Below, piece by piece: positions 1 to 12,574 of a stretch of DNA of 64,000 bases. The notes beneath the pieces are model-generated. The model was not told the origin of the DNA. It saw nothing but the letters and a program-made list of their open reading frames with translations, and searched no databases. This stretch comes from Pleurodeles waltl. Taxonomy: Eukaryota; Chordata; Amphibia; Caudata; Salamandridae. How positions within the stretch are numbered: position 1 is the stretch's first letter; the number at the start of each line of letters is the position of its first letter. Location: the NCBI RefSeq assembly GCF_031143425.1, contig NC_090448.1, positions 333,882,177-333,946,176 of the forward strand, given 5' to 3'. Both the position numbers and the translations under genes were made by a program.

Positions 1-121
1 GTAGTCACACAGCACTCACACACGAAAGAAAACACTCAGTTGTACAAAAATAGTTTTGTTTTTTTTAACAAATCACCACAAAGTACTAGATAGTTGACTC
101 ACCCTTAGGGAGTCATTAATA

Positions 122-183
<62 letters not shown>

Positions 184-2666
184 TAGCAATCAGAAATATA
201 GATAGAAAATGTTAGAAAACAGTGCAAACAGCAATAACCAATACTACAATAGTAACCCTAGGGGGGCACAAATGGTATGCTAAAAAGAGGAAATGCGTAC
301 AAGGTACCCCCACTTAGGTAAGTAAAATATGTAGAGGGGACCTGGAGGTATTAGAAAACCACAAAGGTAATTAGCACAGTGCCCCCCAACGACCAGGAAT
401 GCAAGAGTAAAACACTGGATTCAACCCAAACCACCCAAAAGGAGGAAAAGAAGAAAAAGAAGACACCCACAGAGGACTGCAAGAAAACCAGGGCTGGATT
501 CCTGAAGAGAGAAGACGTGGAGAGAGGGGACCAAGTCCACGAGTCACAGTGGAGTCCAGGAGGAGTAGGAGGTACTCCCCACCCAGCTGTGGATGCAGGA
601 GTTGGTGTATGGTACTGAAGAACAGGTTGGCACTGCAGCCCTGGAGCCGGCGAAGAGTTCCTGAGGGATGCAGATGTCCCACGCCGGAAGGAAGATTGCA
701 GATGGGTGTTGGTGCAGGATTTCCACCAACAAGCCTTGGGAAAGGCATACTCACAATTAGTGGGAAAGAGGTGCTGCCGGGGGCCAGCAAGGCCCAGGAG
801 GACTCAACCCTGGAGGGGGAGTCACAGGGGACCCTCAGCGTCGTAGAGAATCCACAGGAGCAGGGGCAGCACCCACAGGAGTCTCACAGGATGGGGACAC
901 AGGCGTCACAGAAGGAGCCCACACAGCATTACAAACGTGTAGCCCACGCTGCAGGAGAACCACACAGGAGACTGTGCTTTGCAGGATGGTGTGCTGGGAG
1001 CTGGAGCTACACGTCGCCTAGAGATCCCTTGGAGGAGATGCAAGCAAGCATGGCAGCTGCAAGAGACACGTTGCACAGGGGTACTGTCCTGCGTGGGAAG
1101 GCAAAGGCTTACTTCCACCAAACCTGGATAGCTGCAGAGAGGCCCAGGAGGACTACTCTGGACCACCACCCATGAGAGAGGATCCACACAGCCAGTCGTC
1201 GGTGCCTGCTGTTGCAGGGGAGTGACTCCTTCATTCCCAGGGAGATTCCTTCTTCATCTTGTGCAGGCTGAAGAGCTGCAGTCTTTTGAGGATGCAGGGC
1301 AAGAAAATTGTTGCAACGCTGGCAGGAGCCCTGGGAACAATGTTGCTGAGGAGTCCTTTCTTCTTGAAAGCAGCTTGTTGGGTCCTGGAGGTTCTAGGTG
1401 CAGATCCGGAGGCCAGAAGTGGAACCAGAGGTTGCAGATAAGTCCTGCTGGAATCTTTGAAGCCGAATCTGACGGCCCACCCAAGAGAGAGACCGTAAAT
1501 AGCCCTGAAAGAGGGACTGGTCACGTAACCAGGTAAGCACCTATCAGAAGTGGGCTCTGATGTCACTTGCCTGGCCTGGCCACTCAGATGCTCCCAGAGT
1601 CCCTGCCAACCTTAGAAACAAGATGGCAGAACCCAGGGACCCACTGGAGGAGCTCTGGGCATCACACCTGGGGTGGTGATGAACAGGGGAGTGGCCACTC
1701 CCCTTTCCATTGTCCAGTTTCGTGCCAGAGCAGGGACTGGGGGTCCCTGAATCGGTGTCAACTAGTTTATGCATGGAGGGCACCAAATGTGCCCTTCAAA
1801 GCAAACCAGTGGGTTGGGGAGGCTACCCCTCCCAAGCCAGTCACACCTATTTCCAAAGGGCGAGGGTGTTACCTCTCTCTCCCAAAGGAAATCCTTTGTT
1901 CTGCTTTCCTGGGCTTGATCAGATCAAGCAGCAGGAGGGCAGGAACCTGTCTGAGGGCTGACAGCAGCTGGGCTGCCTGGAATACCCTGTAAAACTGGTG
2001 GTAGCAATGCTGGGGGTCCTCTAAGGAGCTCCCAGAGTGCATGGAATCATACTTTCAATACTTGCAACAGCATTGCTGTATGATTCCATCTTGTTTGATA
2101 CCAAACATGCCCAGGTTCGGAGTTACCATTATGTAGCTGGATATAGGTAGTGACCTGTGTACAGTACATGTATAAAATGGCATCCCCGCACTCACAAAGT
2201 CCAGGAAAATGGGTCTGGAGTTTGTGGTGGCACCTCTGCTAGTACAGGGGTGCCCGCACACACAGGTACCTGCACCCTGCACTCTGGGCTGAGAGGACCT
2301 ACCATAGGCGTGACTTATAGTGACCTGTAGTCTAAACGGGTGCATTCACCCGTTTTATGCAGTCTGCAATGGCAGGCCTGCAGAACCCTTTGCATGGGCT
2401 CCCTATTGGTGGCAGAATAACTGCAGTCCATAGGGATCCCCTGGATCCCCAATGCCCTGAGTACTTAGGTACCATATACTGGGGACTTACATGGGGAGAC
2501 TAGTATGCCAACTGTGGGAAGAAAAGATTAGTAGCAACCAAATTTAGAGGAGAGAGCATAAACACTGGGGTCGTGGTTAGCAGGATCCCAGTGAACACAG
2601 TCAAACACACCGACAACAGGCAGAAAATGGGGGTAACTATCCCAAGGAAGAGGGCACTTTCCTACA
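1..2666 (-). mobile_element. Long LTR of a Ty3/gypsy-type element, partial
   Basis: This is an LTR read on the minus strand; its other end lies outside the window. Read from 2666 downward it begins TGTAGGAAAGTGCC and continues with the block 'CTGCTAACCA..CCCCAGTG'. The LTRs at 3863, 14551, 32517, 40242 and 62851 also start this way, so this is one LTR superfamily. No coding domain is visible. The open frames of 100-200 codons between 370 and 1990 are low-complexity and have no recognisable motif. It abuts a DIRS gag fragment at 2667. Whether it is a solo LTR or one end of a full element cannot be told from this window. Confidence 0.75.
125..178. repeat. (TA)27 microsatellite
   Basis: An uninterrupted TA dinucleotide run of 54 bases inside the partial LTR. 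Confidence 0.98.
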
Positions 2667-3862
2667 GTCTCCTTTGGGGTCTCTGGTCATGGGGCCGATT
2701 CCCCCATCTGATCCTGGTACGCCATAAGTTTCCACTGCCATCAGAGATGCTGCAAGAGATCACTGCTTTCAAAAAGATCATGCTGCAGGTGTATGGTGCA
2801 CTTCTGGCTCCTTTTGTCCCCCATGGAGCTGCAGGGACCTCCACTTGGGTTCCTAATAGTGGGATGACCCCAGTACCATCTGACTGCTTAAGATCCTTTC
2901 CACATCCCTTAAAGACACTGGCACATCAGTTTCCTCTGGCTCCTGGACCTGCACCTGGTCGTTGCTCATTGACACCAGTACCGATGCAGAAGAGGATCCA
3001 GTACTGATTGCAGTGTCTGATCCGAAGTGACGTCAGTCTGATTTAAACCAATGAAGCAGTAATAAAAAAATGATTAAAGTGCAACCATCATACATGCTGA
3101 CTCTGCACTAATGCCTCTACCAGGGTTGACACACCAGCAAATGTTCCATTGTCTTTTTGGCTATGACTCTGAACAAGGTACACCATCGGAGAGAGATGAT
3201 GATGATGGGAAAGTGGATGGCAATCTCTCAACTCATTAAGACATTGACATGTTTCACATGGACTGTGCAAAAGGCCAGTGGGTTTTATACCTCCCCTGAT
3301 ACAGGGTTGGGCTTGCAATTTGGGTCATAAAAGGAGAAGTGTGTGTATCATTTGCAGTACTGGTTCTTTAGGAAGCTGAAGTCCTAGATTTGCAGCTCCC
3401 TTCAGCTGATACCAAGACTACAGTCTGTACTGGCATTTTGCGGCCTGGGCCATCCAACTTTGAGCCCTTATTAACCCACAAAGAAACCAGCCCTGACACA
3501 TTGATGGCCTTGCTCCGAGTGACCCAGACCTCCTCACCCAGCACCTAAGTCCGGAGAGCTGTGTGATACAGACTTTGACCACCTAGGTTAACCTGAATTC
3601 ATTCCTCTATACTCTCCCTAACAGGGAATCGGAGAGGATAGGGAATTTTGGAAAGTCAGTACTCTTGTCCACAAGTCTGGCCCTTAGCCAGTCTCAAGTA
3701 CATGTCCTTCAATGGTTCCTGTCTTTTTGAGGATAAAGCTGACTCAGCCCTGTAGCACTTTGAAGATAGCAGGCAACAGCGCACTCCCAGGGACTATCGG
3801 CTCCGCTGCATCATCAGTTTCACCCTGTCTGTGTTTCTGAGTAGGGTTTCCATCTGGGATAT
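2667..3862 (+). pseudogene. DIRS copy D, gag-like fragment (5' part)
   Basis: This is decayed coding sequence of the DIRS ORF1 (gag-like) type, readable only by switching frames. Recognisable blocks, compared with copies A and C in this window, are 'EDPVLI' near 2990, 'TSPDTGLG' near 3290, a 'EAEVLDLQLPSA' block near 3375 (the copy C counterpart is 'LGLELSTVEVRSN'), and 'LFEDKADSAL' near 3730 (copy C: 'LFGDKVDLALERF'). Many stops and shifts mark an old copy. The fragment is cut at 3863 by a solo LTR and resumes at 6181. Function is inferred only by homology between copies and from the known layout of DIRS elements. Confidence 0.65.
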
Positions 3863-6180
3863 TGTGGGAAAGCACCCTTTTTGCATGGTTAGCCCTCACT
3901 TTTTCCCTGGTATCTGATGAGATTTCGACTGAAAATGTGTTGGGTCCCTGCTAACCAGGTCCCCAGTGCCAGAGCTCTTTCCCAAAACTGCATAGTTGTT
4001 CTCAACAATTGGCACACTCTTTAGCACCCTCTGGAAGTCCCTAGTAAATGGATACCCCTGGTACCTAGGGCCTAGGGTACTAAGGAAGGTCCCTGATGGC
4101 TGCAGCACCAGTTGTGCCACCCCTCCCCCCCAGGGACCCCTCACCAAACTCACACAGTGCTGCCATTGCAAACTGTGTGTTGCGGGTAAATTTGATAACA
4201 CGACCTGTCACACACCCCTGTGTGCCAGGTCTCCTTACAACTGCATGTGCCAGGTGTAAGTCACCCCTAAGGCAGGGTGCATCAGGACACACGTGAGTGC
4301 ATATATGCATGAGCAGGTATGCTCCTGCTGTGTCTCTGTTGATTCTTAGACATACTAAGTGAACAGGAAAGCCAATTCAAATGCATGTGCTGGACACTGG
4401 TCACTTCGAGTTTCCCTGATACATGATGGCTTCTCTGAACCCAGGGATGTTTAGTATCAGACATCTCAGATTAATAAACCTTCACTGATTCAAGTGAGGG
4501 ATGTATTAATAAATGAACCCAGAGAGCACCTTAGAGATGCCCTCTAAAAACCTACCAGCTACAAGTGTGTTAACTGACTGGCCCTGACCAGTTCAGCCAC
4601 CTAAGCCACGTTTCTAATTCCCCAAGGTGATAGTCAGTGCTCTGTGGCCCAGAGACAAAGCCTTCACTGCAAAAGGTTATTGACAGCTCCTCCAGGCAGG
4701 ATGGGCATTCCATGGCCGGAAGCTTCAAAGGCCTGGCTGCCGATGTAGTCCGACCCAGGTCTCTCCAAATGGCGGAGAGATGACTCCTCCCCCCCCCCCC
4801 CCCCCCCCCAGTTCCCCCTTTGTGGACCAATTACTGCCAGTCCCACTTCTAAGGTTGACGAGCTGAAGTGGACACAACTTTTTAAATTCCTCCATCTTGG
4901 TTTGGAAGGAATTAGGCCACTAGGGTCCGGGTTATGCCCACTTCCCAACGGAAGTGGTCATAGAAAGGGTATAGTCATCCTAATGGTAGTCGGCCCATTG
5001 GCTACAACCTGACACTCCCTGTAACGCCCCTAAATTGAGTATTTATGTGGCAACACTGAACCCTAGAACTCAGATCATGTTGACCTATGAAGAAAAGGAC
5101 AAAGAAGAGATACACCAGCAAAAGAGGAGAAGGAGGAGCAGCTGACCTGGTACCAACCCCGCCAGTCTGTCGTCACTCCTCGACAGACTCTCCACCAAAA
5201 GGTTTCTCGTCCTGCAGCTGTACCTCCAGTAACCTGAGAGGACTGCCTGCCTTAAAAAAAGACTCTAATCTCCTTTGCGCAGCGGACCTGCTCTCCTACC
5301 AACTCCCAGAAAAGGACTCCTGAACACACCGCTGCACCCAGTCACTGATCTGAGAGTGAGTGGACCTCCGGGGCCAGCACACCTGAGCTGTCCAGAGTCA
5401 GAGTCTATTGTGGTTTCACCCCTCCTGGAGTCCTCGACGATGCCTGTGGCCTCAGACTACAGGACACCCCCCCCCCCAGCAAGCGCTCCTGGACTAGTAA
5501 ACCCGACACCTAAGTACACCCCTGCATCCGTTGCCCTTGGGCTCTGGTGAAGATGACCAAAGGCGCCCCTACGTCCCCGAGCACCCACATTTTTGATCTA
5601 CCTATTGGTTTGGCCCTGCCTGGCCCCCTAAATTTACAGAGACCAATCCCCATTGAACTACATTGGGCACCCGACGAGTACTGCACGTCTGCACCCAGCC
5701 GCCCCAGTGCTGCCTTGAGTGACCTGTTGGTGTAGTTATGACCCTTGCCCAGTACTTACCTTAAGTCTACAAGATTGGTCCCATGAGTGGTCAATAAGTG
5801 CTTGTTTGCTGACTGTGTTCTCCTCCCATAGGTTAACCTTGAGGAACTCTGAAATTGCACTGTCAATTTTTGAAACTAAAATGTAATTATGCTTGAACAC
5901 GTATTTATCTTCTAATGAAGTTCTTGGGTTTAAAGTACATATAAAAAGAAGTGGTTTTTTTTCTAAATTGGTCTCAGATTAATTCTTTGAGCGTGCTTCT
6001 CATTTATTGCCTATTTGGGTACAACAAAGGCTTAGCATTACCCTCTGATAAGCCTAACTGCTTGCCCACACTACAACAAAATAGAGCATTTGTCCTCTCT
6101 GCTTTTGCCTCTACAAACCAAGTGGGGATCCACTGGACTCTGTGCATGGTGCACTTCTCTTAGAGAGCCAGCTTTCTACA
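3863..6180 (+). mobile_element. Solo LTR (2318 bases)
   Basis: It begins TGTGGGAAAGCACC and ends AGCCAGCTTTCTACA, matching the ends of the LTR at 14551-17136. Long blocks are shared, including 'TCCCTAGTAAATGG' near 4040 and 'TGAGTATTTA' near 5036. It sits inside DIRS copy D. No coding domain is visible. The five bases on each side (GATAT and GGCAG) do not match, so there is no visible target duplication. Either the flanks have mutated or this LTR arose by recombination between different insertions. A C-run (about 4789-4810) lies inside it. Confidence 0.75.
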
Positions 6181-6600
6181 GGCAGCGTGCAGATCAGTAT
6201 TCCACCTCTGTTGGTGCCACAGCCCCCAAGCCTGCTACGCATGCCCTTGATGGCCCACAGTCACACTGCTGAAGAAAGGCTCCAATGTTTTCAACCCAGT
6301 GGCAGGCGATAACTTCTGACAAAGTGATTCCTGCTAATTGTTCAACAAGGTTACTTCTCACCATTCTTCGCAACCCCATTGAACCTGCCACCATCCTCAG
6401 ACCAGCTGACAGAGGAGCATCTGTCCTTGTTTCAGCATGAAATGCAAGCTCTTTTGGCCGAAGGAGCCTTTGAGAGGGTGTTGGCACCAGACGTTCGTCA
6501 TGGCTGTTACTCCTTCTACATCTTGGTGCTGAAAAAAGACTGAGGCCTCTTTCCCATGTTAGACCTTCACCCGCCCACTACCTTCTTGTGAGCCTCCTAG
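6181..6600 (+). pseudogene. DIRS copy D, end of gag and start of RT
   Basis: This is the continuation of the fragment ending at 3862. A block 'QWQAITSDK' (near 6300) is followed by a reading like 'SSDQLTEEHLSLLQHEMQAL' (6390-6455), a 'LLAKGAFERV' block, and 'LVLKKD' then a stop (near 6530). This corresponds to the start of the DIRS reverse transcriptase, also seen at 27255 in copy A and 63780 in copy C. Homology ends soon after 6590. The RT catalytic core is absent, so the copy is truncated. Confidence 0.7.
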
Positions 6601-6899
6601 ATGTGTGGCAGTCATGAGCGAGGGATAAAACCTTGTCATGCAAGGTAGACGGTACAAAAATCAATCCACCTTTTGATAGAATTTCATCCACACATGAGCA
6701 TTCATCTTTTGAGCCACTCTAAACTAATTCATCACTTTTTTTTTTTTCTTTTTTCTTTTCCGGACAACCGATCCTTATTTACTCATTAGCCTATAGTGAA
6801 GTACATCTTCCCGAATCCCTTTATCACAACACCTCCCTAGAAATTTCACAAGCTGACACAACCCCCTCAACCACCCCCTACCACAGACAACACTGTGGC

Positions 6900-7690
6900 A
6901 ATCATGCCTCCATTATCATCATCTTGAAAGGCAATCCACCACTACCATGCTAATACCAGGCACATACGCTAACTTGAAATTATGTTTAAAAAGTCCATAT
7001 TGCCACTTACCTATTCTCAAATTTGCTTTGGCACAACCTTTAGTCATACATAAATCCACCAGTGGTCGGTTATCTATGTGCACTGTGCATGGCACACCCA
7101 TTGCATAGGTTCTATGCCCTATCAGCATCACTAGGTTTCCTTCTCTCAACGGTTGAGATGAAAATGCTACAGATTCTAGCTTTCCACATCTATCTTGGAT
7201 CAAAGCAACCCCCACCCTACATTACTGGCATCGGTAATGATAACAGAATGTCTCTCTGTATCATAGGGCAGTAATGCAGGTGTACATACCATACCATTTT
7301 AAGTCGCACAAAGTCTCCTTCACAGCTTTACTCCCACACGAAAGGCACATTCTTTTTCCTCAGATGCCTCGGTCGCACTGTTTCATTCTACAGACACTGG
7401 GGGTGATCTTTAAGTGGTGCTCAGCTAGCCGCTGGGAGAACCTTAACTGTTTTTTTGTACTTTGGATTGGGAGCATTTAAAATACCAGAAGAAATCGTCT
7501 GTTTAGATTTTTCCCCATCATGATCGATCCAGTGTCCTAAATATTTGGCATCGTTTTCTGCAATTTTACACTTCTTATTCTCCTCCTCTCCTTAGGAATT
7601 GTTAACACTTGAAACAAAGCCTTATCGTGAGTCTCCTGGGAGACTTCATGGGCCAAAATGTCCATTTGGAAGTAGGATACGTTATCTACA
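6900..7690 (-). pseudogene. Ty3/gypsy reverse transcriptase-RNase H relic
   Basis: On the minus strand a decayed RT palm block ('YVDNVSYFQMDI', near 7680, where an active enzyme has YxDD) is followed by 'KYLGHWIDHDG' near 7550. An RNase H domain then runs from 7215 to 6919 with 'GVALIQD', 'VHIDNRPLVDL' and the terminal 'YVPGISMVVVDCLSR'. The last motif is the usual end of the RNase H of Ty3/gypsy elements ('YRPG..n.vADcLSR'). Frameshifts separate the RT and RNase H parts. No LTRs can be assigned. It is a different lineage from the Gmr1-like element at 32.5-42.9 kb. Confidence 0.75.
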
Positions 7691-7699
7691 TACTTATGC

Positions 7700-10600
7700 T
7701 ACAAAACTACCCTGCCTGTGTGTAAAGAATTCTTTTCTAAAACTGTAATACTACAAATGTACAGATTCACAATGCTTAACTGGTGAGCCATATCTTAGAA
7801 TCCTCAAATCCCACAAGTATCTTCATTTCACCGGTGACATCTTGTGTCAGTCTTGTTTCTTCTTTTTACCCAGCAGCACTTTGCATCCAAACGTTTTGTT
7901 AAAGGTACAAGCAACAAGTTCCAGGTTGTGAACTACTGTTAGCTCAAAGATCAGGATCAAGGAAATAAGGTTTCGCAGAAAACCTGAAACCATGTAGTAG
8001 TTTTGTATTTGAATTGTCATGACTCCTAATAGGATCACTAGCATGAAATCCCAAAGTGGCTTAATAAGGAAATAGGGGTGGCATTGGACAATTCATTTCC
8101 TCACTATATCTATTAATTAGGAATTAAAGCTTCATATGTCCTCATAATAAAAAGCCCATTCAATTGAAGTTTTTTTCTGTGAATCAGAAAGGATCTTTAA
8201 ATATCGAAAATACTATTAGATGTTGCACATCAGGAAGTTTCAGAAGCTTTAGGTAATGGTGTAGTAACGGTTATCTGTCTTCCACACTAATGGTAACTCA
8301 TCTGCTAAAGTTGTGCCGAACTATGCCCCATACAACTCAATGTTTATGCCATGTCTGGTTTTGTTTCATTGCTAGTCTTCCCTCATATCCTCATGGCCAT
8401 CTGCCTAAGCCCTGCTTCAACTCCAGCGATACAGCTGATGTTGAATGATTTCCCTTAGGTTCTTTCGCCACTAAAGTTTTCCCATGAACTTTGTATATCG
8501 ATTCACCCTGAGTAATCAATATAAACACTCCCTCGGTTTCCCTGATTGCTCGAAGAAGCACATATCATCATGTCCTTTTGCACAGGTGTAAACTCCAGCT
8601 CCTCCACACACAAAGCACACTGAGGCAGCTAGTAGCAATTTGCGGTGCTTAACAAAAACTCTGAATAGACAGTGCCCCTCTCTTGTCTTGTTGAAGCTAG
8701 ACAGTGGGCAGTAGTTCATATTTTACATTAATAGCCATGTATAAAGTGCACATGCATACACATACACACAAACACAAAGCCTCCTCCACACTTCATCGGC
8801 TTTGGAAGCAAGGAAGGCTGAATCATCCCTGCCCTCATTCAAACATGTGACACAGAGCACACACACATACAGAACTGTGTTGGCTGGTTAGCCAACATCC
8901 AAGAGAAAGGACTTTTTAATTAGGGAAGTGTTTCTGATGCAAAATCCTTTTGTTACACCAAGTAGGCCTTTAGTAAGCACTTAACAATCAATGGTCTAAC
9001 ATTAGGACACATGACAGGAATATTATATTTACAGATGTATTGATATACTGCCTATTGTACATTAAAAATACGTTGGCATCTCTCGTTTCTGGAGCAAAAG
9101 CAAAATTAATCGACCTTCGGTCTTGTGGTTTGCAAGTCACCAGATGCAGTCAATGCCACAATTGCCTCATAATGGGGAGTACTGGTGCATTAGCATACAC
9201 AGTATGTCAGCATATGCTGGCCTTGCAACGAGTTTCTCATGATTTATGTATTCTGATCTGCTAGACCTACATTCCAAATGCGTTCATCTCCGTGGTTTAT
9301 AACGGATTTCTGTTGCAGGGAGGCAGCTGCATAGCGATACTGCCTGGGCTTTGAGCGTCTCCATGTTAATGAGGGGTAGCCAGGAGTTGCAGCTACTACT
9401 GTTTGTTTGCCCTACTGTCCTTCCTTCCCTCTTTTCATCGGTCATGTTGGCAGCTGCAAAATCAGAAAGTAGCAAGCAGTGGCAAATGTAATAGGTCTGT
9501 CTTTACTGTGCTAACTCATGCAAATGGCATTTATACATTGTGAGTGTGTATGCATTAGCACATTAAACTTAGATCTGTTGGCTTTGGCAATGCTTGTTTA
9601 TTACTGGCTTGTAAAAAAGATGTATTTTAATATAAAAAACACAGTATGAGTTGAATAAGGTACTAATTCGAGGAAAGCGGAAATCCAGCATTCTAAACCA
9701 CCCAGATGGCTAATCCACAGGGAATGTGTGTGGCATAGCAGGTTGTGAGGACGTAAGAGTTGTTGAAGGTAGGTTGGGTGACTAAAACAGCAAAGAGCAT
9801 ATTGATGGATACATAACAGGGGGGACACGCGTGATATGTCTGATGGACAGCATGTTTAAAATGTAACCTAATAGAGTATCACCCGCCTAGGTTAGTGGAG
9901 CCAGATACTGAAAAGACCTCAGCAAGAAACTGGACATGAGCAACATAAAATAAAATGGTTTATTTCAGAGTAAATAGCGCTGTATGTAAATAAGAAATGT
10001 CTTATAACATGTACGCTGGAGATTAGCTGAGGAAAACGCTTGAGCAATGGAGATGCTGAGTGCTGTGTGTATTTTCAAGATGGCTTCCCTTGTCACCAGA
10101 TAATCTCTGCTTCATTCTCTGGTGTAAAATGATAGACCTTAATGTGCCAATAGCATGATGATGAGAGAGAACACTCCTCTGGATGCGTCTTTGTATATTT
10201 TTTAGAAGCCCCATTACAAAAGCTCTGACAGATGGGAAAAGCTATCTCCAGCCAGGCTTAGAAAGCTTCATAGGCCCTTTTATTTCTACTTTTTATTTAA
10301 CCTCTTGTATCTTCCCTTGGCCCCCCTACTCCATATAGGGCGCCTGTTGCAGAGGGTCAACCATGCAGTGCAATCTGGGTCAGCGGGTGCATGATGTAAC
10401 TTCGAATGCCCCAGACAATTTCGTGAATTAACATCCGTGTTGGGGTGCCGCTAAATCCAGGCACTGGGATGGTCTCCTTTTGGTTACGGAAGAATATTTC
10501 AGCAGCTGTGAGAAAACAAGCGAACGAGGAAGGTTTGTCTTGTGCATTGCTGTGCACTTCGACCTCTTTAGTGGTCTTCCGTAGGGTTGCCAAGCTACGG

Positions 10601-12030
10601 CAGTGCTAACTGAAATAATCATGTTTTCGGAAATGGCCTTCAGCTTCAGTATTTTAAAGGCACGTTTCAGTTTTCAGAGGCCCTGGTGTCACCTGCTGTT
10701 GTACGATAATTTCATCTTTGCCCTGAACAGATGCATTTAAAGTCTGTGCTTGAGCTGTATTGCCGCATGCACATCAGCTGTTCCTTGGTACAGCTCCAAT
10801 GATGCTTATCACATTACCCAGTGAACTCATTGAATTACGCGGGAAGTCTAGCTGCTGGTCCTGCTTATCTTTTTTGAGCACAGGCAGTTCTTGCGTGGTT
10901 AAGTTTGGAAGTGGTTCATTCGTTGACCATGTGTGGATTTATTCATGTACAGTAGGTGACTTGCCTCCTGCACAGCGACCCAGTGCCTTCTTCTGTTATG
11001 ATTCACGAACAACATTCGTCCATTAACAGCACAGTGATCGCCTTCCTGGGATAGTGTTGCTCTTCCGTCTTCATGTTTTAAATATTTCTGACGATCATTG
11101 TCTTTTGATGGCGACCCATGGTGCAGGAGTTTCAGGTAACACCTTCAGATAATACCCTAAGGAAGCAGCTTAGGAGTAGAGTTATGTTGATTGCTATGTA
11201 GGACACATTGCCACTTCTCGCCATTTCTCAGCAGTATTCCAGCTTGAACCTTCTGCCCAGAAAGTAGAAAGGGGGCTATTATTTCCTAAAACTAGGTATT
11301 ATGATAGTCCTATAGTGACCCCAAGGCAATGGAATGCTGTATACACTACTGTGTGTTCCTGTTGTTAGGAAACAAAATAGAAAAGCCGAAAAAGTAAGGC
11401 AAAGTGAACGGAGTCAATAATGTAAGGGTGGAGAAGCACAGTGGAGAATGCCACTGTCACCAGACACTGAAGAAGAGAGAATAATACGGGCTCAAGAAGG
11501 GACTGGAGACTGCCAAGCAGCAACACTTAAGAGAAGGGATTTGTTGTCTGTCCCCTAAACTTGAAGTATATTCAATTCTAGGTATTGCATTGAAGCAACC
11601 TTTCCCCTTGCTGCTCATACTGACCTCTTCATACACTAGGTAGACCCTGCATTATAGTGTGTACCCAAACCTGCTTGATCCTAGGAAAGGTAACACTGTG
11701 TTTTTCAATCCTGGATCAGTTCCTACATCCTCAGTGACGTGTTTATAGGTGTGGACAGACGTGACTGTGACCACAACCTGAACAGATTATGGCTACAACC
11801 CATTTTCTAAACTCATACTTTGTCCCCTATGAAGTTTTCTCACTGTTAATGTTGTTCCTAGGTGTCCGGTGCAGATAAAAAAATGTTTGTTTTATTTAGG
11901 GAGAGATGTGCTGTGGTACTGATGAATTACCTTCCCCTGGCCTCAGTGGAGAAGGTAGGAATGAACACATCCATTCCTAAATAATCAAGGACCAGCCATG
12001 CAAGCTAAGATTTAGAAGGGCACAAGGAGG
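7700..12030. other. Unassigned intergenic DNA
   Basis: No protein domain, RNA gene or complete mobile element is recognised here on either strand. Open frames are below 100 codons and have no motif. A short CA-rich stretch lies near 8750-8780. The sequence may be old, decayed repeats or unique DNA. Confidence 0.5.
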
Positions 12031-12032
12031 TG

Positions 12033-12568
12033 GGGAGCACACTGCCTCTCACCCCAGCAGAGTTTACCCCATTGCTTCCTAGTAATTGCAGTACACATAC
12101 TTCAAAGTTGCTGTAGTTTTTCACCAAAGTTGGTGCAGGTCGTGCTGTAATCTCTAGATGCGTTTTGCTGGGTTTAGCCATTCAGTAGAGAGCAGTAGTA
12201 GTAGAGAGCTGAGAAAAGTAATTTGGGGTTGATGGTATGCTGTCCAAGTCTTCACAGGTCACAGTACCACTCCTCAGGCAAGCAGGTGCATCCCAGGAGA
12301 GCTAGTCAGCTCATTGGCTCAAGGGAGCCTTTTAGACACCAGGGACAGGGAGCAAACTGCCTCTCATTCCAGCACAGTTTACCCCATTGCATCCTGGTAA
12401 ATGCAGTATGCTTACTTCAAAGTTGCTGTAGTTTTTCACCAAAGTTGGTGCAGATAGTTATCTGTTATCTCTATACGCGTGTTTCTGGGTTATCTCTATA
12501 CGCGTGTTTCTGGGTTTAGTCCTTCATCAGTAGCGAGCAGAAGTAGTAGAGGGCAGAGAAAACTAATC
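12033..12568. repeat. Tandem duplication, ~315-base period, with nested 25-base duplication
   Basis: Unit 1 (12033-12226) and unit 2 (12348-12568) share a diverged block starting GGGAGCA..ACTGCCTCTC and running through 'TTCAAAGTTGCTGTAGTTT'. The offset between matching bases is 315. Unit 2 contains a perfect 25-base tandem duplication (12465-12489 and 12490-12514) ending in GTGTTTCTGGG. On the minus strand unit 2 reads CTGATGA (12530-12524), a GG..CC spacer, then GAAAC (12510-12506), which resembles a decayed hammerhead core. Confidence 0.8.
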
Positions 12569-12574
12569 AGATGT

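Noticed and set aside
549..1175. 208-codon plus-strand frame inside the partial LTR
   Set aside because: No domain, biased composition, and on the opposite strand to the LTR sense; related LTRs do not conserve it.
3914..3934. CTGATGA followed by GAAA near the start of the solo LTR
   Set aside because: No stem II can form in the spacer, and the related LTRs at 14551 and 32517 do not keep the boxes.
4789..4810. C-run as a possible G-quadruplex or i-motif regulator
   Set aside because: A single homopolymer run inside an LTR, variable between LTR copies and prone to slippage; no sign of function.
7847..8044. 65-codon hydrophobic minus-strand frame that could be a membrane peptide
   Set aside because: AT-rich composition alone gives hydrophobic residues; no start context, partner or homology supports it.
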